In this document: in pieces, positions 10,590 to 22,826 of the stretch | Layout of the letters: every line of letters begins with the position of its first letter | Numbering within the stretch: the stretch's first letter is position 1 | NCBI GenBank assembly: GCA_029834535.1 | Contig: JAQMWT010000682.1 | Coordinates: 124,001-188,000 of the forward strand | Length of the DNA stretch: 64,000 nucleotides | Direction of reading: 5' to 3' | Source of the DNA: Chrysophaeum taylorii | Taxonomy: Eukaryota > Sar > Pelagophyceae > Pelagomonadales > Pelagomonadaceae | Made by a program: the position numbers and the translations under genes | Notes under the pieces: model-generated | The model's database searches: none | What the model was told of the DNA's origin: nothing | What the model saw: only the letters and a program-made list of their open reading frames with translations

Positions 10590-11465
10590 AAGTGAAGGGT
10601 CAAACGAATTGTGCACTGCTAGTGCGATCCGCATCATAGTCGCGGGTGGCACCATACTGCCAAGCATCTTCATAGCTGCTGTCTCTGAGACTTTCTCACC
10701 CCATTGCCACGTAGCAGGAACGGTCATAATTTCCTGGTGCATCTGCAACGTGAGTGGACGTGTGTTCGAGAAATGAGGTCCCATTTGCAATTTGTTGCGC
10801 GTCACTGTGAAGGCAGGGCCGGTAGCCGGGCGCGTAGATGAGAAACTGTTCACTATAATGAGCGGGTGACCACCTGTAAATCCTAACGCTGGCCCAAAAC
10901 GGTCCCGTAAATATATTCGGTGGTACACGCGATAATAACGGCAGTTCCAAGCGAACATTGCAAGCAAGTAGGCGCGTGCGCGAGCACAGCAATTCTGGTG
11001 TGACACTATAAAAATCGACAATGCGCGGCACATAAAATTGGTGATGCACAAAAGGGATCACTGATGGTTCCTGCTCGAGCGTCCATCGTCCAATTACATA
11101 AGGTGCGTTGCGGAAATGACGCAGGACCCAAGAAGTAATAGTAGCGCCCTCGCGTGCGTCCCTGTAGTGTAAATTGGCAGTCGACCCATAGATACACGGC
11201 GGACTTGCGTGAAAATAAGAATGCTTCCAAAAATCTGAATGTAAATACGACAACACCAAGTCGTATGTACGACGATGAGATTTCCCTAACTCACGCAAAA
11301 CATAGGGAATCTTCGGAAAATTGAGCTCAAAGGTGGCTCGGGCTTGAGGACAAGCATCCAAAGCCAGGACAATGCGAAATGAACTGCCATATAGCTCAGT
11401 GCATCGCCGGATACCCAACGTTGATCCTCCAGCGCCAGCAAAGTAGACGACGACAAAGGTGTAGG
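10590..11465 (-). pseudogene. C5-cytosine DNA methyltransferase-like domain inside gypsy copy 1
   Basis: Motifs run in canonical order. Motif I is F-A-G-A-G-G-S-T-L-G-I (11413-11445). The motif II acidic residue is in V-L-A-L-D-A. A downstream N-F-P follows the helix, as in many 5mC enzymes. Motif IV is H-A-S-P-P-C, with the catalytic Cys codon at 11194-11196. A motif VI counterpart is W-T-L-E-Q-E-P-S-V (about 11060-11085), with motif VIII-like C-S-R-T-R-L-L-A (about 10965-10990). A motif IX-like G-P-A-F-T-V-T is at about 10800, then R-P-L-T and motif X L-G-S-M-V-P-P (about 10650). Motif I to X spans about 280 residues, so there is little room for a target-recognition domain. A 4-bp insertion at about 10911 splits the frame; copy 2 lacks it. 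Family knowledge: the motif IV Cys attacks C6 of cytosine and motif I binds S-adenosylmethionine. Methylation activity is inferred, not shown. Confidence 0.82.
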
Positions 11466-11663
11466 TGATGGCTATCCAAACCAAGGAGGCGTGCTTAGAT
11501 AGCAGCTCCTTAGCGGTCGCCTCCATCTCCATTTCTGGTGTTTTTTTCACTTCTTCATCTGGAGGTGGCTCAGGAGGAGGTCTGTCACTCAAGACATCCT
11601 CCTCGACTTCATTCTCGTCAACAGCAGCCGTGAGAGTCGCATGACAAACGTCCTCAGTGGCTT

Positions 11664-12838
11664 CTAGCTGCATGTTGACACATCCTTCATGCGGCATGAT
11701 CTCGCCTTCGACCACCAGGACTTCGGGGTCGATACCAATGGGTTCGCGTCACCAATGTGCTCTACAGCCACATGAACTTCGTTGGGCTCGTCGGAGCAAT
11801 ACGATGAATAGGAGCCAGGTACGATGCGGAGATCTGGGAGGAATGAACGATGAGGTCGGAATACTCGACCCTTTTCCAGCGGCACATCGCACTCCATCTC
11901 CAAGAAGTACGGTTGGCTTGGAAGCAGAAATCCAGTACTCGCCACGTACGCGAAATGAGGGATGATATCTTCCTCGTCTGCAGGGCATTTAAGTTGGTCT
12001 TCCGCTTTTTCAGCAGTCTGATCACCGGGATGAGCATGATGGTGACTCACTCTGACACGAATAGAGCGCAGCAGACTGTCATAACTCCACGGTTTACCAA
12101 CTGGCGTCCAAGTTCGCATATTCCCGTCTTGTATGGCGAGCTTAGCTGTCGGGAACATCTGCACTACCTGCGGAGTCGCATCGAATGCATCATTGTAAAG
12201 GACAATTCCATGCTGGCCTTGTGGCGAAGCGGAAGTCCCATTCTTGAGAACTCCGATGGTCACTTCAGAACGCTGGAAAATAGCTCTCTCTGTTGCATAA
12301 TCCGAAATCGTACCCAAGAGTCGCAATTCTCGTGCTCCTAATAGTAACTGCCCATTGGTTTGACCAACAAAGAACATGAGCAGTATGGATGTCGTTGGCA
12401 CCAAAAAGACCCGGAGAATGGCTCATTCTCGAACAGCAGCTCCCGAACCTCCTGACCCATTAAGAGTGCGAATCATAGAGAGGGGCTGACGATAGATGAT
12501 TTTGGCGTCACGATCAAGTTTGCGATACAAGCGATGATCGATGTAGGGGGAATCAGCCATGCCATCCTAACCGGCAGCGATGATGGAATATTTCGAACCA
12601 TCTAGCGAAGAGACAGCCACAGGCACATACGTCAAAGAGGCGGATCTCGTGCCATCGTACCTCACGGCTTTATTTTCACGATGGTCGGCATCCTGAGTGG
12701 TATTCAACGCAGTCTGAGGGCAGAAACTCTCGAAATCCGAAGAGATGGAAGGGTGAGCGGCGTAACGCTCGGCGCAGTCGTCCCTCGATAGCACTATATC
12801 CATAGCAACCAAGGTATCTTGTCCCACACGAACGATCG
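11664..12838 (-). pseudogene. Gag C-terminus and protease of gypsy copy 1
   Basis: Matches the second half of the Gag-Pro ORF of copy 2. The protease signature (A-G-L-D-G-M-A-D in copy 2) carries a TTG-to-TAG change immediately before the Asp here. Downstream the frame reopens (11664-12404) through a long region that joins, without a stop in this copy, to the acidic linker ahead of the methyltransferase. This suggests the ancestral element had one continuous Gag-Pro-linker frame here. The 5' part of Gag is missing beyond about 12838. Confidence 0.8.
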
Positions 12839-12840
12839 TG

Positions 12841-12935
12841 TGAGGAAGCTATGACACTTACACCTGCTACCATGTTACGAATGGTATGAGGCGTTAGACT
12901 AGCGATAAGAGAATGACGTAAGGATACTGGATACC
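12841..12935. repeat. LTR- or MITE-like fragment, partner of 1838-1934
   Basis: Begins GAGGAAGCTATGACACTTAC, the inverse of the end at 1917-1934. It then follows the 1838-1905 sequence (CATGTTAC, GTTAGACTAG-GATAAG-GAATGACGTA, GGATACTGGATAC). It starts exactly where homology to gypsy copy 2 ends, so it marks the insertion or recombination that truncated Gag. Confidence 0.5.
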
Positions 12936-12961
12936 TTTTTTGTTTTTAGCTCCCATTGCAC

Positions 12962-13160
12962 AGGCGCCTCGTTCTGTATTTTCCGCAATTCGTTGCTCCA
13001 CCCCTCGTTCTGTATTTTCCCCTCGTCGTTGCTCCTCTCCTCGTTGTCTTTTCACCTCGTCGTTGCTCCCCTCCTCGTTCTGTATTTTCAGCTATTCGTT
13101 GATCCACTCTCCGTTGTGCATTTTCACCTATTCGTTGATCCACTCCTCGTTGTGCTTGTC
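12962..13160 (+). repeat. Minisatellite of about 30 bp units (TCGTTCTGTATTTTC type)
   Basis: Six or so degenerate units alternate TCGTTCTGTATTTTCC or TCGTTGTGCATTTTCA with TTCGTTGATCCACTCC or CGTCGTTGCTCC. It is non-coding. Confidence 0.7.
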
Positions 13161-13366
13161 GGTTTCGGTAAAACCAGCGAATCACGTTCCATCGCTCATT
13201 TCACCTGCCACAACTAAGCTGTGCCTGTCAATTTTTCGCGTGCGCAGTTTTCGTGCTTCCTATGTGGTTGGATCGCTCATCTTCGGGATCCTGCACAGAC
13301 GCTTCTTTGCTGTGTGATTTGTGGTTCTCCTTCACGCACTTTTCGCCACTTTTCTGACCTTAAGTT

Positions 13367-13422
13367 CACCTACAGTGCGCGTGTAGACGCCGGGAGGGGG
13401 CTTATCGGTATTGCGTAGCATG
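13367..13422 (-). repeat. Fragment of the helicase-repeat family
   Basis: Contains GTTCACCTACAGTGCGCGTG and then TAGACGCCGGGAGGGGGC plus TTATCGGTATTGCGTAGCA. This equals the C-terminal end of the helicase fragments at 57225-57270, 58933-58980 and (inverted) 61085-61140. It is a short orphan piece. Confidence 0.75.
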
Positions 13423-14831
13423 TGTGTGTGTGTGTGATACATTCGCGTTGCACCACGTCAGCAACGACGCCAAGACGCGCAAAAGTGCAGCTTCATGTAT
13501 GATTGAGCAGAGTTCGTTGGGGTGTGGATGCGGGGTAGTGGAGTTTTCTCTTTCTGGATGCTTTTGAGACTTTCCAAACATTTCGTAGTTTTCTTGCACT
13601 TGCACCTGTCAAGTGTAGTGCAGTCCTGGGCAATTATTGAGCATGCTGTGTGTATGAAGTTGAAGTAATAATCTGCTTTGTGCACTTTGGGATTATTATC
13701 CCGATGCTAGCGACAGCTTCGTCCGACCAGACGGCGAAGAAGAAAGACCACAGAAGACGGCGAAGAGAGAAGCAAGAAAAAAACACAATGAGGGGCGGCA
13801 GAAGGAGCGAACGGAAATAAAGGAGAGGAACAGAGGGGGAGAATGGCAAGGACAGCAATGAAAGAAGCAGGAAAAGAGGTGGAATAAGCCTTAGAGAACG
13901 AATGGGATGGGCGGGAGAAGATGCAAAGCAAACAGAAGGGATGACTCAAGAAAAACGCAGATTTTGGCGAAAGAGAAAAAGGACGAAGGGACAGGAGAGA
14001 AGCGACGAAGAAAAAGAGCACAGAGAGAGTGCGGAAGACGACGCTATGAAGAAAGACACAGAGAGACGATGCTAGGTAGCGGTAGCAGCACGATGCCATA
14101 CACTCCAGCCATAGTTTGTTCCGGGCGAGGCGGCGAAATGTCGCGGGAACACAGGATAGCCCCGCGTCATCAGCATAAGCTTTACGAGCAACAAGGATGG
14201 TAAGGACTCTTCCTAGCAACCAACCGCGCGAAGTATGTTGTAAGCAGCGCCGGTGCCATCGACGTGGGTGGAAGCAGAAGAACGCCGCGCCCGTAAATCA
14301 ACCACAAGGAAAGTCTGGCGAGCAGAGAAACGGGGAGTCTGCCAGTGCCGCAAAGTTGTGCTCGTAACGACAAAATGATGATGCAGCGATTTACAATTAG
14401 CCACATCAAAAACCCTGTCGCACGTTGAAAAATAAATGATTTGGGCGTGCTCTTGAGAGTTGGTGAAGCGACTCAGACGACCTAGGGCGGCGACAAGAAC
14501 GACAGTCATGATCATGAACGACAACCCCCCCGGCCGTAGAACGCTGCTTGTTAGCCAACTGCGCCTGAGGACCTTATTAATAACATATGTGCCAGGCGCG
14601 TGCAATAAAGGACATGCACGGTCGACAAAACAAACGCGAACAAGCAAACGTAACGGGGCTTAATCTGCGGGCTCCCATGCGCGAAGGCGCGCAACCACAA
14701 GCCGCATGTGCAAAGTACGCCATCAATAACACGAAGCCGCTTGGATGTTCACACGAGCAAACAAAGTGCCCCTCGAGACGTCGGATGTGACAGGCACGCG
14801 CTGCAAGGAGCCAGGATATACGAGCACAGCG
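13423..14831. other. Unassigned stretch, no supported gene
   Basis: 13700-14090 is strongly purine-rich on the plus strand, so the minus strand shows a spurious Phe/Leu/Ser frame. A 144-residue minus-strand frame at 14213-14647 has mixed composition that could derive from an old element, but I recognise no motif. The right edge leads directly into the (CTGT)n array. Confidence 0.4.
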
Positions 14832-16921
<2,090 letters not shown>

Positions 16922-16999
16922 TCATCACGGGGAGCCGAGTGCTACCTCGAGTGGTCGCTCAAGTAGACAGTGGACTTTCGCGATCGTCCTGAATCCACA

Positions 17000-18103
17000 T
17001 TATGCCCTATATCCTCGGCGATACGTAGGTATATCGCGCTGCTGGCGACAATACGCCGGCAAGGAGCCGAGACTGAAGCACGCGTAGTCCTGCGCGTAAA
17101 AAGCGCAGAATAGACGTCGGACTCGGGGGTCGGCGGCGATATAGTCCACGAGGTGAGCCGTGAGGTTGCGCGGCGTGGGGTTTAACTGCGGCATGGAAGA
17201 AGGAGATTGTCGCAACAATAAGGCGCGGGAGGCGGGTCTCCTATGTCTTTTTTTTCGCGGTGTAAAGGCTCTCGGGCCGTCGCGGCGGGAGTCGAGATAG
17301 TCGAACAACGCCTCGGATTGGGCGTCGAAGTCGTCGAGGAGACCGACATAGTCGAGAGAGTCGATGTACGGAGTGCCGTCCGGTGCGACGGCGCTGAGGA
17401 AAGTGGACTGCGAGAAGACGTGCTGGACGCCAGGAAAGCGAATTCCGGGGGGTTCGAGAACTCCTACGACGAACGCCTTGAAGCGCGTCACCTCGTCGTC
17501 GACCGCGCCGGTGCCGGGGACAGCAAAATCCTGGAGCCAGGCCCAGCGATGGCCATTCGCGATCGACCGCACGCAGGCGCGGTTCGCAGGTTTTCCGGCA
17601 AACTTGAGCGTCGAGTAATACGCGCCGACTAGACGACTCTCTGGCGACCGCACGAAGACGAATTTCACGTAGGTGCGCTGGACCTTGGTGAGTCCGCGCG
17701 GTGCGAGTCGGGCAGCGTAGCGCCTTCGAAGCTCTTGAATGAGCGTTCGCGAGGCGACCTTCCACACGACCACCGCAACGAACCGCGCCTCGTCGCTCAC
17801 CAACAGCTGGCCGAACAGACGATCGGTCCCGAGGAACCATTCGCCCGGCTTGGTCTGGACGCACGTCGGAGAGAGACGCGGCGGCTCCCCGAGCCACTCG
17901 TCTTCGATCGTCCGCAGACGCCCTAATAACCTCGAGGGACTACTCCTGCTGTACATTTGCCAGCACGTCGAGCTTCGGTTGTTGTATAGTGCGGTTCGCG
18001 CCATGGCCGCTTCACGCACGCTTTCGCCTTCCCACAACACTCCGTACGCCGACATCACGACGGCGGCTGCGGCCCCGACGGAGCGCATGCATGCCATCCC
18101 CAT
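17000..18103 (-). CDS. Secretory-pathway carbohydrate sulfotransferase-like protein
   Basis: Predicted to transfer sulfate from PAPS to a glycan in the Golgi (family: Sulfotransfer_2/HNK-1-like; inference). The 367-residue protein starts with a signal/anchor-like stretch ([14 protein letters not shown]). The 5'-phosphosulfate loop is [10 protein letters not shown] near residue 112. The 3'-phosphate site is [13 protein letters not shown] near residue 150. The [12 protein letters not shown] segment (cf. D-Y-I-G-x-x-E in the family) and a C-terminal [13 protein letters not shown] (cf. Y-x-x-D-F-x-x-F) complete the pattern. ATG at 18103 is used; further Met codons follow within six residues. It is divergent from, and only 136 bp from, the GT69-sulfatase gene, so the pair may be co-regulated. 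A basic low-complexity insertion (R-K-K-R-H-R-R) sits near residue 285. Confidence 0.8.
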   Translation of the reverse strand: MGMACMRSVGAAAAVVMSAYGVLWEGESVREAAMARTALYNNRSSTCWQMYSRSSPSRLLGRLRTIEDEWLGEPPRLSPTCVQTKPGEWFLGTDRLFGQLLVSDEARFVAVVVWKVASRTLIQELRRRYAARLAPRGLTKVQRTYVKFVFVRSPESRLVGAYYSTLKFAGKPANRACVRSIANGHRWAWLQDFAVPGTGAVDDEVTRFKAFVVGVLEPPGIRFPGVQHVFSQSTFLSAVAPDGTPYIDSLDYVGLLDDFDAQSEALFDYLDSRRDGPRAFTPRKKRHRRPASRALLLRQSPSSMPQLNPTPRNLTAHLVDYIAADPRVRRLFCAFYAQDYACFSLGSLPAYCRQQRDIPTYRRGYRA

Positions 18104-18239
18104 TCCTGGGCTTTGTTCCGAATATTCTCAGCGAACCAACCCGGATACATCCTCAATCCTGTTCTTGCTGGTTGAATTCTCGTCGGAGTATATTATAGTT
18201 CGGCGGAGTTGACCGAAGTGTTGTTGTGGTTGGCCCGCC
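18104..18239. promoter_or_regulatory. Bidirectional promoter region
   Basis: 136 bp separate the divergent starts of the sulfotransferase (ATG 18103, minus) and the GT69-sulfatase gene (ATG 18240, plus). It includes an AT-rich TATATTATAG at about 18189-18198. A shared promoter is inferred from spacing only. Confidence 0.5.
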
Positions 18240-21200
18240 ATGCATGATATGGCTCGGGGTCCATCATCCGTAGTGGTTTTTCGGCTGGCGTCCTTATGCT
18301 TGTTTTCGGCAGTATTGGTGGTGTCCGAGGAGGTGGAAAGGTGCAAGGGCCTTCTTCTATCGCGTGGTGCAAAAAAGTTTTTCCACCTGGATGATGCGGC
18401 CGAATGTACGCGCCGGATTGCCGACGGGCCGCTCTTGACTAACTCCCACGCGGTCTCGTGGATCCAAGGGACGGTCACGCCGCCGCCGTTCGACCAGCGA
18501 GCAAACTTCCTCGTTGCGGCCGCGCTACGCAACGCCGGGAGGGTCATGCCGCGGTGGGCTGTCGAGATTGCCAAGCTCGCATCGACGTTGCGCGGCCGCG
18601 TCTTCGTGAGTATCTACGAGGACGGCTCGACCGACAACACGCGCACCGCATTGCGCAAACTCGACGAGAGCCTAGCAATGCAGGGCATTCCTCGTCGCGT
18701 TGTCTTGGACGACTATCCCCACCGCGAAGGCGATCGGATAGACCGCCTGGCACGAGCGCGCAACGCCGCTTTGGCTCCTCTTTACGAAGACCCCTCGCTC
18801 GCAGACTGGGTCATCTTCGTCAACGACATAGCCGCGCGTTGGGAGACCCTTGCCGAGCTCGCGGCGACGCCGGCCGCGTTCGACGTGGCTTGCGGTATGG
18901 ATCACGACCAGCGAGGCGGGTTGTTGCCGGAGAGATCCCGAGCTCGCCGCTTCTACGACGGGTGCGTTGTTGCTGTTGTTGACATGTGGTCGGTCCCTTG
19001 TTGTGTTTTTTGTTTTTGCGATGATGCGGCGCAGCAAGGTGTTGTGCTTTTGTTGCAAACATCTCATTTGTTGTTGTTCTTCTTCTTCTTCTTCGGCAGG
19101 TGGGTCGCTCGAGACCTCGACGGCCGGATCGCACATCGCGGACACCCGTACTGGGCGGCCTACGTCGATCAGGTTTTGCAGGCACGAGGCACGCCGTTCT
19201 ACGTCAAGTGCTGCTGGAACGGGGCAATCGTTGCGCGCGCGTCCATGTTGGTGCGCGTCCGATTCCGCCGAGCGGCCGATTCCGACGGCGAGTGCGACGA
19301 CTCGGAGTGCACCGTGTTGTGTCGCGACGCCCGACGGGCGAACTACACGCGCGTCGTAATCAACCCAGCCGTGTGGCACGCCTACTCGTATGGCGAAAGC
19401 GCCAGAGAGCGGCGGCGACAACCCCGCGCCATCAAGAGTGTGAGCGAAGCTGATCGCGCGCTCGCCGAGCTGTCGTACCTCGCGCGCGTCTCCAACCCCA
19501 CCTTTGCTTGCTGCTCGCTTCACCGCGGCGCGAATTACGGCTGGAAGGCGGGTCACTTTTTCGGCTGCGTCAACCAGAGCGTCGTCGTCGAGAACCCGAA
19601 AAATGAGGTCACCACCCCATTCGCCGTCGGCGTCGAAAGGCGGCGGCGCCGGCGGCAGCGGCGGCGGCGTCGCAGCCCGCCAGAAGAAGAAGAAGAAGAA
19701 GGAGGAGAAGGAGAAGGAATGAAAAATGCAAGGAAAAGAGGAAGAAGCGTCGTCATGATTGTCGCGGACGACTTGTCCCGCGAGGGCCTCGCGACGGCTT
19801 TGACGCCGCGCATCGACGAACTCGCCGCCAAAGGCGTGGCTTTGTCGAACGTGAGGATCCTCGGGTCGGACCGGCTGGGCGTGTGCGCGCCGTCGCGGGC
19901 CACGTTGCTGACCGGGCAGCCGTGGTTCAAGGTGACGTCGGGCACGCGACGTCGGCTGCTCCGCATCACGGGACCGACGATCGCCGAGCGGCTGCGGCAG
20001 TTTGGATATCGCACGGGCGGGGTGGGCAAGTGGCACGCGGACGAGGCGTCGTTCAGGGCGAGCTTCGAGGTTGGTCGCGCGGTGCTGTTGCGGGCGATGG
20101 GGCTCACGCACGACGCGGCCGCGCGGCGCGAAAGCGGCAGACCCGTTTTGGATCTCGTCGACGTCCATCAGGATCGAACCCGGAAGGTCGAAGAGAGTCG
20201 CGAGTGCGAGAACGCGAGGCTCGGTCTGTCCGCGTGCCGGTCGTCGCACGTTTTCGCGTCGGCCTCCGCGTCGCTCATCCGTAGGTTTGGGTCGTCGTCG
20301 CCGTACTTTCTGTATTGCGGGCTCACGGCGCCGCACGACCCCCTCGAGCCGCCGCCGTCGGGGGTTCCGCCGACGCTGGGCGTGGCGTTGCCGTCGAACG
20401 TCAAGTCGCATCATCCGTTCCGAATTCCCTTCGTCCAGAACGTCGTCGAGACCGACTCGCCGCCCGAGGTCGCGCATGCCCCCATCCGTGCGGCGGCAGA
20501 TACGGCGTCGCGCTACCTCGTGGGCGCGCGCGACGAGATTTTATTGCCCTTTCCCCGGACGGCGACGGACATCGAGGCTCGCGCGGCCAAGTACCTCGCG
20601 CTCGTCGCCGAGGTCGACGACGCCGTCGGCGCGATCGTCGACGAGGCGTGGCGCGACAACGACGAAGACACCATCGTCGTATTCACGGCCGATCACGGCA
20701 TCGCGGCCTTTGGAGAACACGGCTTGCTCGGGAAACAGAATCTCTACGAGCACTCGAACGCCGTCCCGCTCGTCGTTGCCGGCGCCGGCGCGGCCGCCAG
20801 TCGCGTCCCGCTCTACCTGCACGACCTCGCGCCGACCGTCCTCACGCTCGCGCTGGGCACCGCCTCCCACGGCAATCGGGAGGCACCGCCTCCCCCGGAA
20901 GACGGCCGAGACTTCGCCTCTCTCTTCCGCGCGAAAGTCCGTTCTTTTGTTATGGCGTTGAGAAAGAAATGTCGTCGCAGGCACCCGCCGACGCTTTGCC
21001 GTGGCGGCCGCGCGAGCGCATGTTTGTCGCGATGATCAACACGCAGCGCGGGGTCGTCGATCTCGGCCGACGACTTAAATTGCTCGCGTACTTCGAACCC
21101 GGCGCCAACCTCCGCGCCCGGGGCGGCCAGCTCCTCGCGCTCCAGCTGTTTTCGGTCGACGACGCTGCGGAGACCAACGACCTCCTCGCGCGCCGCTTTG

Positions 21201-21397
21201 CGACGCCCCAGGAGGCCGCAGTCTTCTACGCCGCCCGTCTCAACGACACTTCTTCTATTCTCGACGACGACGACGACGTCATGCGCCTGCTACGTTGGGG
21301 CTGCAGCTTCGAACTCTCGATGATACGCCGCTCCAAGCGCAACCGAAAAGAGAGGAGGGATGGCACCCCGCGCGCCTGCGACGCCTTCATCTCCTAG
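18240..21397 (+). CDS. GT69 (CAP59/CMT1-like) glycosyltransferase fused to a sulfatase
   Basis: The N-terminal half follows a signal/anchor (V-V-V-F-R-L-A-S-L-C-L-F-S-A-V-L-V-V) and matches CMT1-type alpha-mannosyltransferases: S-I-Y-E-D-G-S-T-D-N-T-R, a R-x-x-x-L-A-R-A-R-N-A-A-L-A-P-L stretch, V-I-F-V-N-D-I, W-V-A-R-D-L-D-G and C-C-W-N-G. After a basic then acidic linker (about 19640-19720) comes a sulfatase. It has V-A-D-D-L, signature C-A-P-S-R with the formylglycine Cys codon at 19884-19886, G-K-W-H, and T-A-D-H-G near 20690. Suggested joins: 18240-18961, 19100-20936, 20981-21397 (991 residues, all phases consistent). The first intron restores F-Y-D-G-W-V-A-R and has a pyrimidine-rich 3' end. 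The second (44 bp) or a frameshift is needed to keep the sulfatase C-terminus. Alternatively two genes: an internal ATG occurs at 19719. Confidence 0.78.
18962..19099 (+). other. Predicted intron 1 of the GT69-sulfatase gene
   Basis: GTGCGT...TTCTTCGGCAG, 138 bp, a multiple of three with no in-frame stop, so it hides inside the ORF. Its translation is Val/Leu/Phe/Cys-rich, unlike the GT69 family, and its removal gives G-W-V-A-R-D-L-D-G. Confidence 0.75.
20937..20980 (+). other. Predicted 44-bp intron 2 (or frameshift) near the sulfatase C-terminus
   Basis: GTCCGTTCTT...GTCGTCGCAG. Splicing joins A-K to A-P-A-D-A-L-P-W and reaches the stop at 21397. Without it the protein ends in a basic tail at 21035 and loses the sulfatase-like end. 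Confidence 0.5.
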
Positions 21398-22089
21398 TCT
21401 TTTTTATATAAAAACGAGAAGCGGCTTCTCTTTATTTGGCGTTTTCGAGCCTCGATGGCCAGGAGCTCGGCGCTGACGTCGTCGACGTCGCGGCGGCCCG
21501 AAGCGAGGAGATCCTGGAGCTCGCGCTTTCTTTCATCCAAGGCCCTCAGAGTGCGCTCGGGCGATTCGGGGGGAGCGGCTCGCGCGGGGAGGTCCCAGAG
21601 GCTCGGGCCGGGGTGCGCGGAGACGAGGGCCTCGAGGCCCGTCACCTCTTCCTCCTCCTCAATAAACTGGTCGTCGTCGTCGTCGTCGTCGTCGACGACC
21701 GGCAAGTCGTCGGCGGAGATGTCGAGGAAGTGGGCGTCGAGCTTCGAGGTAGCCTCCGCGGCGCTCGTCGACGGGTCCAGCTCGAGGGCCAGGGGGCCCG
21801 CGCGCACCGTCACCCTGTTCGCGAGCTCGCGCGCGACTCGCGCGCGATCTTCGCGCGCCAAAAGGTCTTCTTCGTCCTTGAAGCCCACGCGCGCTCGCAA
21901 TAGCGCGACGAGACCAGGAAACGCGCGCTCGACGCCATCGCGGACGCCGGGCTCGCAGTTCAGCACGAGGTACCCCACGCCGCCGAGCCCGGCCGCGCCC
22001 AACGCCCCGAAGGCCGCGAGGACAGATTTCGGCCACCCCGGATTAGAATTCGAAGCGGTGCTCATCATCGCTCGACGAATCATCATCAT
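21394..22089 (-). CDS. Single-pass membrane protein with acidic tail, function unknown
   Basis: About 231 residues. It has a Met/Arg/Ser-rich N-terminus followed by one hydrophobic segment (S-V-L-A-A-F-G-A-L-G-A-A-G-L-G-G-V-G-Y-L-V-L) near residues 22-45, which could be a mitochondrial presequence plus anchor. A charged central region contains an Asp-rich run near residue 140. The C-terminal helix, rich in E/R/L/D (A-L-D-E-R-K-R-E-L-Q-D-L-L), looks coiled-coil. No family recognised. True ATGs are at 22089, 22086, 22083, 22068 and 22065; the choice is uncertain. Its TAG stop overlaps that of the convergent sulfatase gene in one CTAG. Confidence 0.65.
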   Translation of the reverse strand: MMMIRRAMMSTASNSNPGWPKSVLAAFGALGAAGLGGVGYLVLNCEPGVRDGVERAFPGLVALLRARVGFKDEEDLLAREDRARVARELANRVTVRAGPLALELDPSTSAAEATSKLDAHFLDISADDLPVVDDDDDDDDQFIEEEEEVTGLEALVSAHPGPSLWDLPARAAPPESPERTLRALDERKRELQDLLASGRRDVDDVSAELLAIEARKRQIKRSRFSFLYKKD

Positions 22090-22113
22090 CACCGCGAGTG
22101 AGTAACTAACTAA

Positions 22114-22793
22114 CTAACCCTGCCTCTCTTCATCATACTCCTTACCCTGGCGGCGGCGAAGTTAGCGCCCGACGACGAGGCGGCGCTCTCGGCGCTCGCC
22201 GAGGCCGCGCTGCGCGAGGAGTCGTTGTTTTTTCCCGAGAAGGACTCCTTCTACGAGCCCGGCGCCACGCGGCTGGGGCTCGCCAAGCGCGTTGCCCCCC
22301 TCAAGGTCTGGGCTCTCCTCCACAAGCTAGCGTCGTCCTTGTCGCGCAGGGATCTCCGGTTCGTCGTGGTGGCGCAAATGGCCGACGTCGCCGCGGCCGC
22401 CGCGCTGGGTCGCATCGGCGCGGCAGCATCAAAGGCAGGAGACGCCGACGTGGCGACGGCGGCGCGGGAGGTCGCCGTCGGCGTCGCCTACAGCGCCCTC
22501 CGCCGCTTGCCCCATGCCTTCGAAAACCCGACGGCCGACCCGCGGTGGCGCTCCTGTGTTCTGACGGCCGCCGCTCGCGCAGCTGAGGCCGCCCCACCTT
22601 TTCTCCTGCGCCGCGCCCTCCGCCTTCCCGATGATGGCGCCCCCGACGAGGCCGACGACGCCCGGCGTCTCCGGCTCTTGCTCCTCGACGCGGGCCTCGC
22701 GCTGTGGCCGGGGAATCGGTCGGCAAGGCTTCTCCGCCTCGAGCTCGCCCGCGGCCGCGAGACAAGAGCCAGAGACCTCCACGCCCTCCGCGA

Positions 22794-22826
<33 letters not shown>

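Larger units (their letters stand above)
6291..12838 (-). mobile_element. Gypsy-like LTR retrotransposon copy 1 with a methyltransferase module, 5'-truncated
   Basis: Order on the minus strand: Gag end/protease, acidic linker, C5-cytosine methyltransferase-like domain, RT, RNase H, integrase, C-terminal tail, LTR. It is highly similar to the copy at 48229-56870. The match ends abruptly inside Gag at about 12838, where unrelated sequence begins. Lesions seen by comparison: TAG in the protease motif (12569-12571), 4-bp ATAT insertion at about 10911, 1-bp loss at about 9358, TAG in the RNase H/connection region at about 8748, and Asp to Gly at the first integrase catalytic position (about 7939). 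It is a dead copy. Confidence 0.85.

Noticed and set aside
13707-14219. 170-codon Phe/Leu/Ser-rich ORF
   Set aside because: Antisense of a purine-rich tract; no motif or ATG context to support it.
17241-17897. Overlapping long ORFs antisense or out of frame to the sulfotransferase
   Set aside because: High GC makes many frames open; only the 17000-18103 frame has family motifs.
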